Shown: positions 34,473 through 43,736 of the stretch, in pieces | How positions within the stretch are numbered: position 1 is the first letter of the stretch | Layout: every line of letters starts with the position of its first letter | NCBI GenBank assembly: GCA_900540985.1 | Contig: UQIC01000012.1 | Coordinates: 1 to 58,007, forward strand | DNA length: 58,007 nt | Reading direction: 5' to 3' | Origin: an uncultured Collinsella sp. | GTDB lineage: Bacteria > Actinomycetota > Coriobacteriia > Coriobacteriales > Coriobacteriaceae | The notes under the pieces: model-generated | Seen by the model: only the letters and a program-made list of their open reading frames with translations | Database searches by the model: none | What the model was told of the DNA's origin: nothing | Translations under genes and position numbers: made by a program

Positions 34473-35388
34473 CTGCCTCATCCCCCTTCGTGTAGGAGCT
34501 GCGGAGCTTATAGCGCTCCCAAACCACGGGCACGCACAGGGCCACAGCGACAATCACGGCGGAGAGCAGCTTCATGTCGTTGGCGTCCATGCCCAACTGC
34601 AGCACGATGGCGCGGATAAGGAAGTACACCACGGAGCCAAAGACGGCAGAGGCCAGGCGAACGCTAAACTGTGTGAGTCCGCCGGGCAGCAGGCGACCGA
34701 GCACCTCGCCGATAACAATGGCGGCAAGACCGATAACGATGGCACCGGTGCCCATACCAATGTCGGCATACTTTTGGCTCTGGCAGATGAGCGCGCCCGA
34801 AAGGCCGATGAGGGCGTTGGAGAGCACGAGGGCGATCATCTTGGTGGAGTTGGTGTTGACGCCCAGAGCGCGGATCATGTACTCGTTGTTGCCGGTGGCG
34901 CGCAGCGCCGAGCCGATCTCGGTGCCAAAGAACCAATACAGGATGGCAACGATAGCCACGGCGAGCAGGATGCCCAAGATGATGGCAACGGTGGACTGCG
35001 GCAGACCGGTCATATTGCTGACGGCCGAGAACACGGTGCCCTTGGCAAGAATGGGCGTATTGGACTTGCCCATGATGCGCAGGTTGATGGACCACAGGCT
35101 GATCTGGGTGAGGATTCCGGCGAGGATCGCGGGAATCTCGAAGACGGTGGTCAGAATGCCCGTGACGGCGCCCGCGATGGCGCCGGCGCACATGCCGGCC
35201 AGCACGGCGAGCAGCGGGTCGACGTTGTTATTGACGATGAGCACAGCGCAGACGCAGCCGCCGAGGGCAAAGCTGCCGTCGCAGGTCATATCGGGAATGT
35301 CGAGCAGGCGGAACGTGATAAACACGCCAAGCACCATAATGCCCCAGAGGACGCCCTGCGAAACGGCGCCCTGCAATGCAATGAGCAT
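34465..35388 (-). CDS. ABC transporter permease (TrpXYZ-type importer)
   Basis: The 307-residue protein has 8-9 hydrophobic segments and the BPD_transp_2-type core: FRLLDIPDMTCDGSFALGG near the N-terminus, LRATGNNEYMIRALGVN in the cytosolic loop that contacts the ATPase, and GLAAIVIGEVLGRLL. This architecture is shared by tryptophan/tyrosine and some sugar importers. GGAGGT precedes ATG 35388. The 203-bp gap to the binding-protein gene contains a G+C-rich hairpin near 35492-35520 with only a weak T-tail. It may lower permease expression relative to the binding protein. Confidence 0.88.
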   Translation of the reverse strand: MLIALQGAVSQGVLWGIMVLGVFITFRLLDIPDMTCDGSFALGGCVCAVLIVNNNVDPLLAVLAGMCAGAIAGAVTGILTTVFEIPAILAGILTQISLWSINLRIMGKSNTPILAKGTVFSAVSNMTGLPQSTVAIILGILLAVAIVAILYWFFGTEIGSALRATGNNEYMIRALGVNTNSTKMIALVLSNALIGLSGALICQSQKYADIGMGTGAIVIGLAAIVIGEVLGRLLPGGLTQFSVRLASAVFGSVVYFLIRAIVLQLGMDANDMKLLSAVIVAVALCVPVVWERYKLRSSYTKGDEADA

Positions 35389-35591
35389 GCTTCATACCTC
35401 CTAGGATAAGGTGGACACGTGATTCACCATAATAGCGGTAACAATGCATAGAAGAGCTACGGACAGACGTTTTGTTTTACCTGAAACAAGCAGGGCGGAC
35501 GCCGGTCTACAGCGCCCGCCCCTGTGGCTCAGATATTGAATAACGCGGCTAAAGCGCGAGCACGGGCTCTAGACGCATGCCGCGTATGGCA

Positions 35592-36572
35592 TTACGCGTC
35601 CAGGGCGGAAAGGTCGATGCCCAGGGCCTCGGCCATTTCGTCGTTCTTGACGACGACCAGGTCCTTGCTCGAGAGGTGCTTGATCGGCATGTCTTCGGGC
35701 TTGGCCTCGCCCTTCAGGATCTTAACGGCCATCTCGCCCGCGGCGTAGCCCAGGTCCTCATAGTTGATGGAGAGGGTGAACAGGCCGCCGGCCATGCACA
35801 TACCCTCCTCGCCAGTCACGAAGGGAAGCTTGTTTTCCTTGCAGATCTGGCCGACCTGCGAGGCACCCGCGGCGATGGTGTTGTCGGTGGGGGAGTACAG
35901 TGCGTCGACCTTGCCCACGGCAGACTCGACGACGGACTGAATCTCGTTGGAGCTCGAGACGGTGAAGTCAGTGTACTCGAGGCCCAGCTTGTCGAGCTCC
36001 TTCTTGGCGGCCTTGATCTGGACGTCGGAGTTGGACTCGGCGGTGCAGTAGAGCAGGCCGACCTTTTTAACGTCGGGCAGGACCTTCTGCATCATCTCGA
36101 GCTGCTCGGCGACCGGGGTGAGGTCGGAAGCGCCCGTGACGTTGGTGCCGGGCTTGTCGTTGTCCTGGACCAGGCCGGAGGCGGCGTAGTCGGTGATGGC
36201 GCAGCCCACGATGGGGATATCGGCCGTGGCGCCGGCGGCAGCCTGCGCGGCGGGCGTGGCGATGGCATAAATCAGGTTGACGTTGTCGCCCACAAACTTG
36301 TCGGCAATGGACTTACACGTGGACTGGTCGTTCTGGGCGTTCTTCTGGTCGATCTTGACCTTAAGGCCGCTCTCCTTGATGGCCTTGACAAAGCCGTCGT
36401 TGGCGGCATCGAGTGCGGAGTGCTCAGTGAGCTGCAGAACGCCGATGGTGTAGTCGGAACCGGCGGCTGCGGAGCCGGAACCAGAGTTGCCGCCGCATCC
36501 GGCGAGCGGGGCGAGCGCGAGCAGGCCGGCGGAGACCAGAAGGCTCCTGCGGCTGATGGTGATGTCCTTCAT
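35592..36572 (-). CDS. ABC transporter substrate-binding lipoprotein (TrpX-like)
   Basis: The 326-residue protein begins MKDITISRRSLLVSAGLLAL, an RR-containing signal peptide, with lipobox LAGC near residue 24 that would anchor it to the membrane. The mature part (YTIGVLQLTEHSALDAANDG onward) is of the ABC_sub_bind family (COG2984), which includes tryptophan/tyrosine binders. ATG 36572 is behind GGGGG. It is the first gene of the importer operon. The ligand is inferred only from family. Confidence 0.85.
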   Translation of the reverse strand: MKDITISRRSLLVSAGLLALAPLAGCGGNSGSGSAAAGSDYTIGVLQLTEHSALDAANDGFVKAIKESGLKVKIDQKNAQNDQSTCKSIADKFVGDNVNLIYAIATPAAQAAAGATADIPIVGCAITDYAASGLVQDNDKPGTNVTGASDLTPVAEQLEMMQKVLPDVKKVGLLYCTAESNSDVQIKAAKKELDKLGLEYTDFTVSSSNEIQSVVESAVGKVDALYSPTDNTIAAGASQVGQICKENKLPFVTGEEGMCMAGGLFTLSINYEDLGYAAGEMAVKILKGEAKPEDMPIKHLSSKDLVVVKNDEMAEALGIDLSALDA

Positions 36573-36732
36573 ATCATTACCCCCAGTATAAAAATGGCTG
36601 GAAACACTGCACTGGGACAAAGTGCAAGTGGAACTATAGTAGCGCTGATGTCCATTTTTACAACAGCCTGGCGGGTTTTTTAATACAGAATCGGATGGGC
36701 GGTACGGGTAGTCGAATGGGCGGCGGAGGGTC

Positions 36733-37518
36733 TTATGCGGCGGAGGAGGCGTCGTCCTCGTCCAGGGCGGCGAAGAGCTTCTTGCCGTCGAGGAGACGTG
36801 TGGTGACGTTTCTCATTCGGCCAATCTCTACGGTACGCAACGTGTCATCGGCGCCTCGGGCGTCATAGACCGTTCCCAGCAAATAAGAGATGCCGTCTCG
36901 TTGCTTGATGGCAAAGGGGCGGAGTGTCATCCGTGCTACTTCAGTTTCGCCACGTGTCGTGACGCTCGAAATATCAAAACTCACCGTGGTTCCGTGGTCA
37001 ATGGCCTGCTCGATGAGCTCGCAGGTGTCGATGCGCTTGACGGGTGTGCGCGTGGCCTTGGTGGATTTGCCACCGGCGCTTGGAGCAGGCTCGGGTGCAT
37101 CGAGGTAGCCGCGAACGTCGGCACTCGCCATGGCGACCAAGTGCTGAGCCATGCTTTTTCGAATGGCAATGGGCGTAGAGCGGTTGCGCATGACCATACC
37201 GTGGAGCCGGATGATCTCTTCGTCGGTGAGCGGACGGGTCAAGAGCCGATACCCCACGCCGCGTTTGTACTCAATTTCGTATCCGGCATGGCGAAGTGCG
37301 GAGATGGCGGTGTAGATGCTGCGCCGCGCCGCCGAGATGGGCATGCGGGCGGGGTCGTCGGGATGGGCGAGGCGCCGGATCAACTCATCGGAAAGCATGG
37401 CCTTGTCCTCGCCGGTGTTCTCGCTTAATAGTTGCAGGATGCGAACGGCGCGATAGGCTGCCATCGAGGCGGCGCCTCTCGTTGTGGTGTCGTAGGTTTC
37501 AACAGCGGCTTCGGTCAT
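36733..37518 (-). CDS. WYL-domain transcriptional regulator
   Basis: The protein of about 261 residues has an N-terminal winged HTH (AYRAVRILQLLSENTG then SAARRSIYTAISALRHAGYEI, residues 20-85). A C-terminal WYL-type domain holds RPFAIKQRDGISYLLGTVYD. WYL domains bind nucleic acid or nucleotide ligands and often control stress or defence genes. ATG 37518 is at good distance behind AAAGGA; GTG 37527 is too close. Its neighbour, the ABC importer, is separated by a promoter region. The regulated gene is unknown. From 37528 to 37690 I see nothing clear. Confidence 0.78.
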   Translation of the reverse strand: MTEAAVETYDTTTRGAASMAAYRAVRILQLLSENTGEDKAMLSDELIRRLAHPDDPARMPISAARRSIYTAISALRHAGYEIEYKRGVGYRLLTRPLTDEEIIRLHGMVMRNRSTPIAIRKSMAQHLVAMASADVRGYLDAPEPAPSAGGKSTKATRTPVKRIDTCELIEQAIDHGTTVSFDISSVTTRGETEVARMTLRPFAIKQRDGISYLLGTVYDARGADDTLRTVEIGRMRNVTTRLLDGKKLFAALDEDDASSAA

Positions 37519-37694
37519 GGTGCCCACGTCCTTTCCGTTTTGGGTGGCGACGGTATGGAGCCTAGGACGCGGGGTTTTCCCAGGGGCGCAGGGCGCTCTG
37601 GGCGGTCGGTAGTCGTCGGCAAACGGCGGTTCGAGTTTTCAACAGCCCTGTTCAACTGACCAAAAACTTGCCAAAAGCTTGACGGATGCTGTTG

Positions 37695-37731
37695 AAAAAA
37701 GCGTCTCTCGACCGATGTCGAGAGACGCTTG
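37695..37731 (-). terminator. Terminator of asnS
   Basis: On the minus strand GCGTCTCTCGAC (37728-37717) pairs with GTCGAGAGACGC (37712-37701), followed by six T (37700-37695). Confidence 0.9.
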
Positions 37732-37776
37732 TGCGATGAGTGTTGGCGTGTGGCGACGCGAGCTAACGTCCGACGA

Positions 37777-39180
37777 TTAGAAGTCGGCGTTGCCCACGGT
37801 GCGCGGGTGCGGCAGGACGTCACGGATGTTGCCCACGCCGGTGAGGTACATCACCAAGCGCTCGAAGCCCAGACCGTAGCCGGCGTGCTTGCAGGAACCG
37901 TAGCGGCGCAGGTCCAGATAGTACTTGTACTGCTCGGGATTCATGCCCAGGTCCTTGATACGGGCCTCGAGCAGGTCCAGGCGCTCCTCGCGCTGGGAGC
38001 CACCGATGATCTCGCCGATGCCCGGCACCAGGCAGTCGGCGGCGGCGACGGTCTTGCCGTCGTCGTTCATGCGCATATAGAAGGCCTTGATCTCTGCCGG
38101 GTAGTCGGTTACGAAGGTCGGGCGCTTAAAGTGCTCCTCGGTCAGGAAGCGCTCGTGCTCGGTCTGCAGGTCGATGCCCCAGCTGACGGGGTAATCAAAC
38201 TGGTGGCCAGCAGCGACTGCCTGCTCCAGGATCTCGATGGCATCGGTGTAGGTAACGCGGGCAAAGTCGGAGTTGGCGACGTGGTCCAGGCGCTCGATCA
38301 GGCCCTTGTCCACAAACTTGTTGAGCATGTTGAGCTCGTCGGGACAGGTGGCCATAACGTCCTTAAGGACGTACTTGAGCATGGCCTCGGCGTTATCCAT
38401 GTAGTCGTTCAGATCGGCAAAGGCCATCTCGGGCTCAATCATCCAAAACTCGGCGGCGTGGCGCGTGGTGTTGGAGTTTTCGGCGCGGAAGGTGGGGCCA
38501 AAGGTGTACACGTCGCCAAAGGCCATGGCAAAGTTCTCGGCATTGAGCTGGCCGGACACGGTGAGGCTCGCATGCTTGCCAAAGAAGTCCTGGCTCCAGT
38601 CGACCTCGCCGGACTCGGTGAGGGGCGGATTTTTGGGGTCGAGCGTGGTCACGCGGAACATCTCGCCGGCGCCCTCGCAGTCACTCGTGGTGATGATGGG
38701 GGTGTTGACGTAGACAAAGCCCTGCTCCTGGAAGAAGCGGTGGATGGCGGCAGCCGCGACAGAGCGGATGCGGAACACGGCGCGGAACAGGTTAGTACGC
38801 GGGCGCAGGTGCTGCTGGGTGCGCAGGAACTCGACGGTTGCGCGCTTCTTCTGCAGCGGGTAGTCCGGGGCGCTCGTGCCCTCGACCTCGATGGAAGTAG
38901 CAGAAAGCTCGAAAGGCTGGGGCGCATCGGGGGTCAGTTTGACGGTGCCGGTGCAGATGAGGGCGGCCGAGACGTTTTGATGAGCGATCTCGTCGTAGTT
39001 GTCGAGTGCCTCGCGGTTCATGACGACCTGCAGGTCGCGGAAGCAGCTGCCGTCGTTGAGCGTAACAAAGCCAAAGTTCTTCATGTCGCGGACGGACTTG
39101 ACCCAGCCGGCGACGGTGACAGTCTGGCCGCCGAGCGACTCGGCATCGGCGTAGAGCTGCGCGATTTTGGTGCGGTTCAC
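37777..39180 (-). CDS. asnS: Asparaginyl-tRNA synthetase AsnS
   Basis: The 467-residue class IIb synthetase charges tRNA-Asn. The N-terminal OB fold holds VTVAGWVKSVRDMKNFGFV. Motif 2 is GPTFRAENSNTTRHAAEFWMIEP and motif 3 is GYGLGFERLVMYLTGV. The HAAEF sequence marks AsnRS rather than AspRS. I place the start at GTG 39180, six bases after GGGAGG; ATG codons at 39192 and 39216 lack ribosome sites. Length with this start is typical. Confidence 0.94.
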   Translation of the reverse strand: MNRTKIAQLYADAESLGGQTVTVAGWVKSVRDMKNFGFVTLNDGSCFRDLQVVMNREALDNYDEIAHQNVSAALICTGTVKLTPDAPQPFELSATSIEVEGTSAPDYPLQKKRATVEFLRTQQHLRPRTNLFRAVFRIRSVAAAAIHRFFQEQGFVYVNTPIITTSDCEGAGEMFRVTTLDPKNPPLTESGEVDWSQDFFGKHASLTVSGQLNAENFAMAFGDVYTFGPTFRAENSNTTRHAAEFWMIEPEMAFADLNDYMDNAEAMLKYVLKDVMATCPDELNMLNKFVDKGLIERLDHVANSDFARVTYTDAIEILEQAVAAGHQFDYPVSWGIDLQTEHERFLTEEHFKRPTFVTDYPAEIKAFYMRMNDDGKTVAAADCLVPGIGEIIGGSQREERLDLLEARIKDLGMNPEQYKYYLDLRRYGSCKHAGYGLGFERLVMYLTGVGNIRDVLPHPRTVGNADF

Positions 39181-39360
39181 GTATCCTCCCATAACGGTTG
39201 AATGATAGTTATCCATACAGTTCGATATTCTAGCAGCTCGGTTCATTTGGGCTATGCAGATAAGGCATTGGCGGGATGGTTTTCAAACGAAAAGCGCCCG
39301 CGGCCAAATGGTCGCGGGCGCTTGGCGTGGTGCCTTTTGGCTGTGTGGCGCGGGGCCTGG

Positions 39361-39924
39361 CTACTTGGTCTTGGCTACCAGCAGCGGGTCGCCCAGCTTG
39401 ACGAGCGGGTTGCCGCCGATAAGCGTTCCGGACTCGCCGACATGGTCGATGCTCTTAAGGCGATCGAGCTCGGAGACGATGACGGTCACGATGTCCTCGT
39501 GACCAGCGGCCTTAATGGCCTCGCGGTCGAAGCTGATGAGCGGCTGGCCTGCCTTGACCACATCGCCCATCTCGACAAAGCGGGCAAAACCCTTGCCGTT
39601 CATTTCCACGGTGCCCAGGCCGACATGGATAAACACGCGCAGGCCGTCCTCGGTGATCATGCCAATGGAGTGGTTGGTGACGGTGGTGGCACCGATGCGG
39701 CCGTTGGCGGGCGCATAGATGGTGCCGGTAATGGGCTCGATGCCATAGCCCTGGCCAAGCATGCCCGAGGCGATCGTCTCGTCGGGAACCTCGTCCAGGT
39801 TGACGAGCACGCCGTTGACGGGGGCATAGATGACGCCTTCGCGGGTGGCGAAGCTTGCTGCGGGCGGAACGGACGCCTCGCCGGTCGAGGTGAAGGTGGA
39901 CTTAAGCGAATCGAGCAGACCCAT
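39361..39924 (-). CDS. PTS glucose-family IIA component (Crr-like)
   Basis: The 187-residue protein has the EIIA-Glc fold: VIYAPVNGVLVNLDEVPDE near residue 30, then GTIYAPANGRIG and TNHSIGMITEDGLRVFIHVG, where the latter histidine is the phosphoryl acceptor. It is a free IIA protein with no IIB or IIC nearby. It could serve several permeases and regulate uptake. GGAGG precedes the start. A perfect palindrome GAAACGTTTC upstream may be an operator. Confidence 0.88.
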   Translation of the reverse strand: MGLLDSLKSTFTSTGEASVPPAASFATREGVIYAPVNGVLVNLDEVPDETIASGMLGQGYGIEPITGTIYAPANGRIGATTVTNHSIGMITEDGLRVFIHVGLGTVEMNGKGFARFVEMGDVVKAGQPLISFDREAIKAAGHEDIVTVIVSELDRLKSIDHVGESGTLIGGNPLVKLGDPLLVAKTK

Positions 39925-39971
39925 AGTTGCCTCCAACTTAAATAGGCGCATATCGCGCGTTTGGTTTGCCG

Positions 39972-39981
39972 GAAACGTTTC
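39972..39981. promoter_or_regulatory. Possible LacI/CcpA-type operator
   Basis: GAAACGTTTC is a perfect 10-bp palindrome with a central CG, as in LacI-family sites. It lies 48 bp before the PTS IIA start and 187 bp before the hydrolase gene. Confidence 0.3.
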
Positions 39982-40167
39982 GCATGTGTTTCGCGGCTTG
40001 GTCAACGCCCCTATTTTACGCTGCTCAACGATACCTCTGAACTGGGATTATGTGATATATCAGTTGAAGGGAAACTTATTGTCGGAGTGTTTCTGCGCCA
40101 CGGGTTCAAGTGGGGTACGCTTGAAGGCGAAAAACAAGGGCACATAATTTGCGCGAAGGGAGCACAT

Positions 40168-41070
40168 ATGATTGTCGAGAACCATGCCCTGTGGGGCGAG
40201 GAGCCGACCGAGGAATATCCGGCGACGTTTACGTATTTGGGTGCCGAGCCGCTGCCCGATAAACCGAATGGTCGCCGCCCTGCCGTGATTATCTGTGGCG
40301 GAGGTGCGTTTACGCATATCGCTCCGCATGAGCAGGATCCCGTGGCGTTTGCGTTTTTGGATCACGGCTACCAGGCCTTTGTGCTCAACTATGTCACGAG
40401 TTCTACGGGTGACGTGAGCTTTCCGCACCCCCAGGCAGATCTTGCCAAGATGGTCGCCACGGTGCGCGCCAACGCCGACGAGTGGCATGTCGATCCTAAG
40501 CGCGTGTGCGTCGTGGGATTCTCGGCGGGCGGTATGATCTGCGCCTCGCTGGCAACACAGTGGAAGACCGGCCCCTTCGCGGCACTTGCCGGGGCGCGTC
40601 CGGACGACATTCGTCCCGATGCCGTGGTGCTGGGCTATCCATTGCTCGACTTTGCCTATGTGCGCGACATGCAGACGCGCGATCCGCGCATTGACTTGCG
40701 CGTGCCCAAGACGGGCGGCAAGACGGGGCGCGATCTGCTCAACGACTACCTGTCGATGGTGACGGGCGGCGAGGCAACTGACGAGCATTTGGCCGATATC
40801 TGCCCCACCACACATGTTTCGCGTCAGATGCCGCCGACCTTTGTGTGGGGCGTGTCCGACGACAAGACGGCGCCGATCGCGCAGGTCTATCCGTTTGCGC
40901 AGCGCATGGCCGAGGAGGGCGTCGCATGCGAGATGCACGTCTTTGACCAGGGCGGCCACGGCCTTTCGCTCGGCAACGCCAACACCGCGGTCGACAACGA
41001 GGACAAGCAGGTGGCGGTCCGTCCTTGGATTCGCCTAGCCTTCCGCTTCCTGGAGCGTCACGGTTTCTAG
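40168..41070 (+). CDS. Alpha/beta hydrolase (esterase-like)
   Basis: The 300-residue enzyme has the fold of acetylxylan esterase/BD-FAE-type hydrolases. The oxyanion region is PAVIICGGGAF, the nucleophile elbow VVGFSAGGMI, the acid region VWGVSDDKTAPI and the histidine QGGHGLSL. The triad is thus intact. There is no signal peptide, so it is cytosolic. ATG 40168 follows GAAGGGAG. The substrate is unknown; deacetylation of imported sugars would suit the neighbouring PTS gene but is speculation. Confidence 0.8.
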   Translation: MIVENHALWGEEPTEEYPATFTYLGAEPLPDKPNGRRPAVIICGGGAFTHIAPHEQDPVAFAFLDHGYQAFVLNYVTSSTGDVSFPHPQADLAKMVATVRANADEWHVDPKRVCVVGFSAGGMICASLATQWKTGPFAALAGARPDDIRPDAVVLGYPLLDFAYVRDMQTRDPRIDLRVPKTGGKTGRDLLNDYLSMVTGGEATDEHLADICPTTHVSRQMPPTFVWGVSDDKTAPIAQVYPFAQRMAEEGVACEMHVFDQGGHGLSLGNANTAVDNEDKQVAVRPWIRLAFRFLERHGF

Positions 41071-41179
41071 TTACGCGGTTTTACCAAACGCCGTAACCAC
41101 TTGACGCTGCAAGCCCGCCAGAGCGGCAATCTGTCGATTGAACATCGGTGTGTGTTCGCGCTATCATGCGTGGTTAAAT

Positions 41180-41205
41180 GGTTAGCCATGGCAAACGGTT
41201 AGCCA
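41180..41205. promoter_or_regulatory. Possible DtxR/IdeR-type metal-regulator box upstream of feoAB
   Basis: GGTTAGCCA occurs at 41180-41188 and 41197-41205. The first continues into GTTAGCC-AT-GGCAAAC, an inverted repeat with one mismatch. The half-site GGTTAG matches that of DtxR/IdeR-type boxes. An iron-sensing repressor here would fit an Fe2+ uptake gene. Confidence 0.45.
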
Positions 41206-41254
41206 AGTTAAACAAAATGCAACGCCCTGTGGGCGCCGGGGGAGGAACGCGGAC

Positions 41255-43615
41255 GTGAGACTCGATACACTCGAGATTGGAAAGGACGCCGTTGTCGCAT
41301 CGGTGGCATCGGACGATCAGGCACTCCGACAGCATATTTTGGACATGGGCCTAACGCCGGGCACCGAAGTCACCATGATGAAGTACGCCCCTATGGGCGA
41401 CCCGCTCGAGATTCGCCTGCGTGGCTATGAGTTGACGCTGCGCAAGGACGATGCCGCTCGCATCGAGCTCGTGGGCATTCACGACACCGATACGGGTCCG
41501 CGCGCTAACGCCGCAATCGGCACGACGGAGCATCCGGCCCTGGGCGAGGGGACGTATTCGCCCCGCGCGGCAAAGACGGCCGTGCCCGAGGGCGCACCGC
41601 TGCATTTCGCCCTCGCCGGCAACCAAAACTGCGGCAAGACCACGCTGTTCAACCAGCTGACGGGCTCCAACCAGCATGTCGGTAACTTTCCTGGCGTGAC
41701 GGTCGACCGCAAAGATGGCACCATCCGCAACCACCCCGAGGCAAGCGTTACCGACCTGCCCGGCATTTATTCTCTGTCGCCGTACACGGGCGAGGAGATC
41801 GTAAGCCGCCAGTTTATCCTGGACGAGCACCCCGACGCCATCATCGATATCATCGACGCCACCAACATCGAGCGTAACCTGTACCTGACGCTGCAGCTTA
41901 TGGAGCTCGATCGACCCATGGTCATCGCGCTCAACATGATGGACGAGGTGACGGCCAACGGCGGCGCCGTGGACGTCAACCTGCTCGAGAGCCTGCTGGG
42001 CGTGCCCGTTGTTCCCATTAGTGCTGCCCGCAACGAGGGCATTGGCGAGCTGGTGGATCATGCCTTGCACGTGGCGCGGTTCCGCGAGCGCCCCGGTCGC
42101 CTGGACTTCTGTGCGCCCGATGGTCCAGACGGCGGCGCGCTGCATCGCTGCATTCACGGCATCGCCAACCTTATCGAGGACCATGCCGCGACGGCGCACA
42201 TTCCCGTGCGTTTTGCGGCGACCAAGCTGGTTGAGGGCGACGAGCTGGTGACCGAGGCGCTTCACCTGGATCGCAACGAGCTCGACGCTATCGAGCACAT
42301 CATTACCCAGATGGAGGGCGAGGCCGGCACCGACCGCCTGTCCGCGCTGGCCGATATGCGCTTTAGCTTTATCGGCGACGTGTGTGGGCGCTGCGTCGTC
42401 AAACCGCACGAGAGCCGCGAGCACGTGCGCTCCGTTAAGATCGACCGCATCCTGACGGGTCGCTACACGGCCATTCCGGCGTTCCTGGTGATTATGGGCC
42501 TTGTCTTTTGGCTGACGTTTGGCGTGATCGGTGCGGCGTTGCAGGGACTCATGGAGGACGGTATCGCGGTCATCATCGCCTCGGCCGATGCGGGTCTCAA
42601 GGCGTTCGGAACCAACGACGTGGTGCGCTCGCTGGCTGTCGACGGCGTGCTCACGGGTGTGGGTAGTGTGCTGACCTTCCTGCCGATTATCGTTGTGCTC
42701 TTCTTGTTCCTCTCCATTCTGGAAGACTCCGGCTACATGGCGCGCGTGGCCTTTGTCATGGATAAAGTGCTGCGTCGCTTTGGCCTGTCAGGCCGCAGCT
42801 TCGTGCCTATGCTCGTCGGTTTTGGCTGCACCGTGCCGGCTATCATGTCGACCCGTACGCTCCCATCCGAGCACGACCGCAAGATGACGGTCATGCTCAC
42901 GCCGTTCATGAGCTGTTCGGCTAAGTTGCCGGTCTACGGTCTGCTGTGCGGGGCGTTTTTCCCGCAGGCGACAGTTCCCGCCATGGTCTCGCTCTATTTG
43001 ATTGGCATTGCGGTCGGTTGCATCGCGGCTTTGTTGCTCAACCGCACGGCATTTAAGGGCGACCCGGTGCCGTTTATCATGGAGCTTCCCAATTACCGCC
43101 TGCCGAGCGTCAAGACGACGGTGATGCTGGCATGGGATAAGGCCAAGGACTTTATTACCAAGGCTTTTACCATTATCTTTGCCGCTACCGTGGTCATCTG
43201 GTTCCTTCAGACGTTCGACATTCGCTTTAATGTGGTCGCCGATCAGTCGCAGAGTCTGCTTGCGGGCCTCGGCAGCATCATCGCGCCGGTGCTGACGCCG
43301 CTTGGGTTTGGCGACTGGCGTGCATCCACGGCGCTCGTCACCGGACTTATCGCCAAGGAGAGCGTCATCTCGACCCTCACGGTACTTTTGGGCGCGACCT
43401 CGCCCGCGGCACTGTCGACCATGTTTTCGCCGTTCACCGCCTACGTGTTCCTGGTCTTTACGTTGCTGTACCCGCCGTGCGTGGCAGCCATCGGCGCCGT
43501 CAAGAGCGAGCTGGGCGCGCGCTACGCCGTTGCCGTGTTCGCGTTTCAAGTGACGGTCGCCTGGATCGTGGCGTTTGTCGTGCATTCGGCGGGCATATTG
43601 CTGGGGTTGGCTTAG
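41255..43615 (+). CDS. feoB: Ferrous iron transporter, FeoA-FeoB fusion
   Basis: The 786-residue protein joins a FeoA SH3-like domain (residues 1-75: LRQHILDMGLTPGTEVTMMK) by a linker to FeoB. The FeoB G domain has GNQNCGKTTLFNQLTG near 122, DLPGIYSLS and NMMDEV. The membrane region has about ten helices and the Gate motifs (MLVGFGCTVPAIMSTR, MSCSAKLPVYGLL) with conserved Cys. It imports Fe2+ using nucleotide hydrolysis. The start is GTG 41255 behind GGGGAGGAAC. A DtxR-like box is upstream. The fusion removes the need for a separate feoA. Confidence 0.94.
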   Translation: MRLDTLEIGKDAVVASVASDDQALRQHILDMGLTPGTEVTMMKYAPMGDPLEIRLRGYELTLRKDDAARIELVGIHDTDTGPRANAAIGTTEHPALGEGTYSPRAAKTAVPEGAPLHFALAGNQNCGKTTLFNQLTGSNQHVGNFPGVTVDRKDGTIRNHPEASVTDLPGIYSLSPYTGEEIVSRQFILDEHPDAIIDIIDATNIERNLYLTLQLMELDRPMVIALNMMDEVTANGGAVDVNLLESLLGVPVVPISAARNEGIGELVDHALHVARFRERPGRLDFCAPDGPDGGALHRCIHGIANLIEDHAATAHIPVRFAATKLVEGDELVTEALHLDRNELDAIEHIITQMEGEAGTDRLSALADMRFSFIGDVCGRCVVKPHESREHVRSVKIDRILTGRYTAIPAFLVIMGLVFWLTFGVIGAALQGLMEDGIAVIIASADAGLKAFGTNDVVRSLAVDGVLTGVGSVLTFLPIIVVLFLFLSILEDSGYMARVAFVMDKVLRRFGLSGRSFVPMLVGFGCTVPAIMSTRTLPSEHDRKMTVMLTPFMSCSAKLPVYGLLCGAFFPQATVPAMVSLYLIGIAVGCIAALLLNRTAFKGDPVPFIMELPNYRLPSVKTTVMLAWDKAKDFITKAFTIIFAATVVIWFLQTFDIRFNVVADQSQSLLAGLGSIIAPVLTPLGFGDWRASTALVTGLIAKESVISTLTVLLGATSPAALSTMFSPFTAYVFLVFTLLYPPCVAAIGAVKSELGARYAVAVFAFQVTVAWIVAFVVHSAGILLGLA

Positions 43616-43657
43616 TTATTTATTGACGGCGCAACCTCTGTGTATCGAATTGTTTTC

Positions 43658-43690
43658 GGCCCCGCATCTGTTGCTGACGGATGCGGGGCC
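43658..43690 (+). terminator. Hairpin after feoAB
   Basis: GGCCCCGCATC (43658-43668) pairs perfectly with GATGCGGGGCC (43680-43690). The following bases are GTTGCTATAT, so the T-tract is poor. It ends 46 bp before the MFS start. Confidence 0.55.
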
Positions 43691-43736
43691 GTTGCTATAT
43701 AATCGCCTCCGCTCAAAACGATTGGAGACGTTATAT

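Noticed and set aside
39181..39250. A T-box leader before asnS
   Set aside because: Only about 70 bp separate asnS from the edge of the neighbouring gene region, and no T-box sequence or terminator/antiterminator pair is visible.
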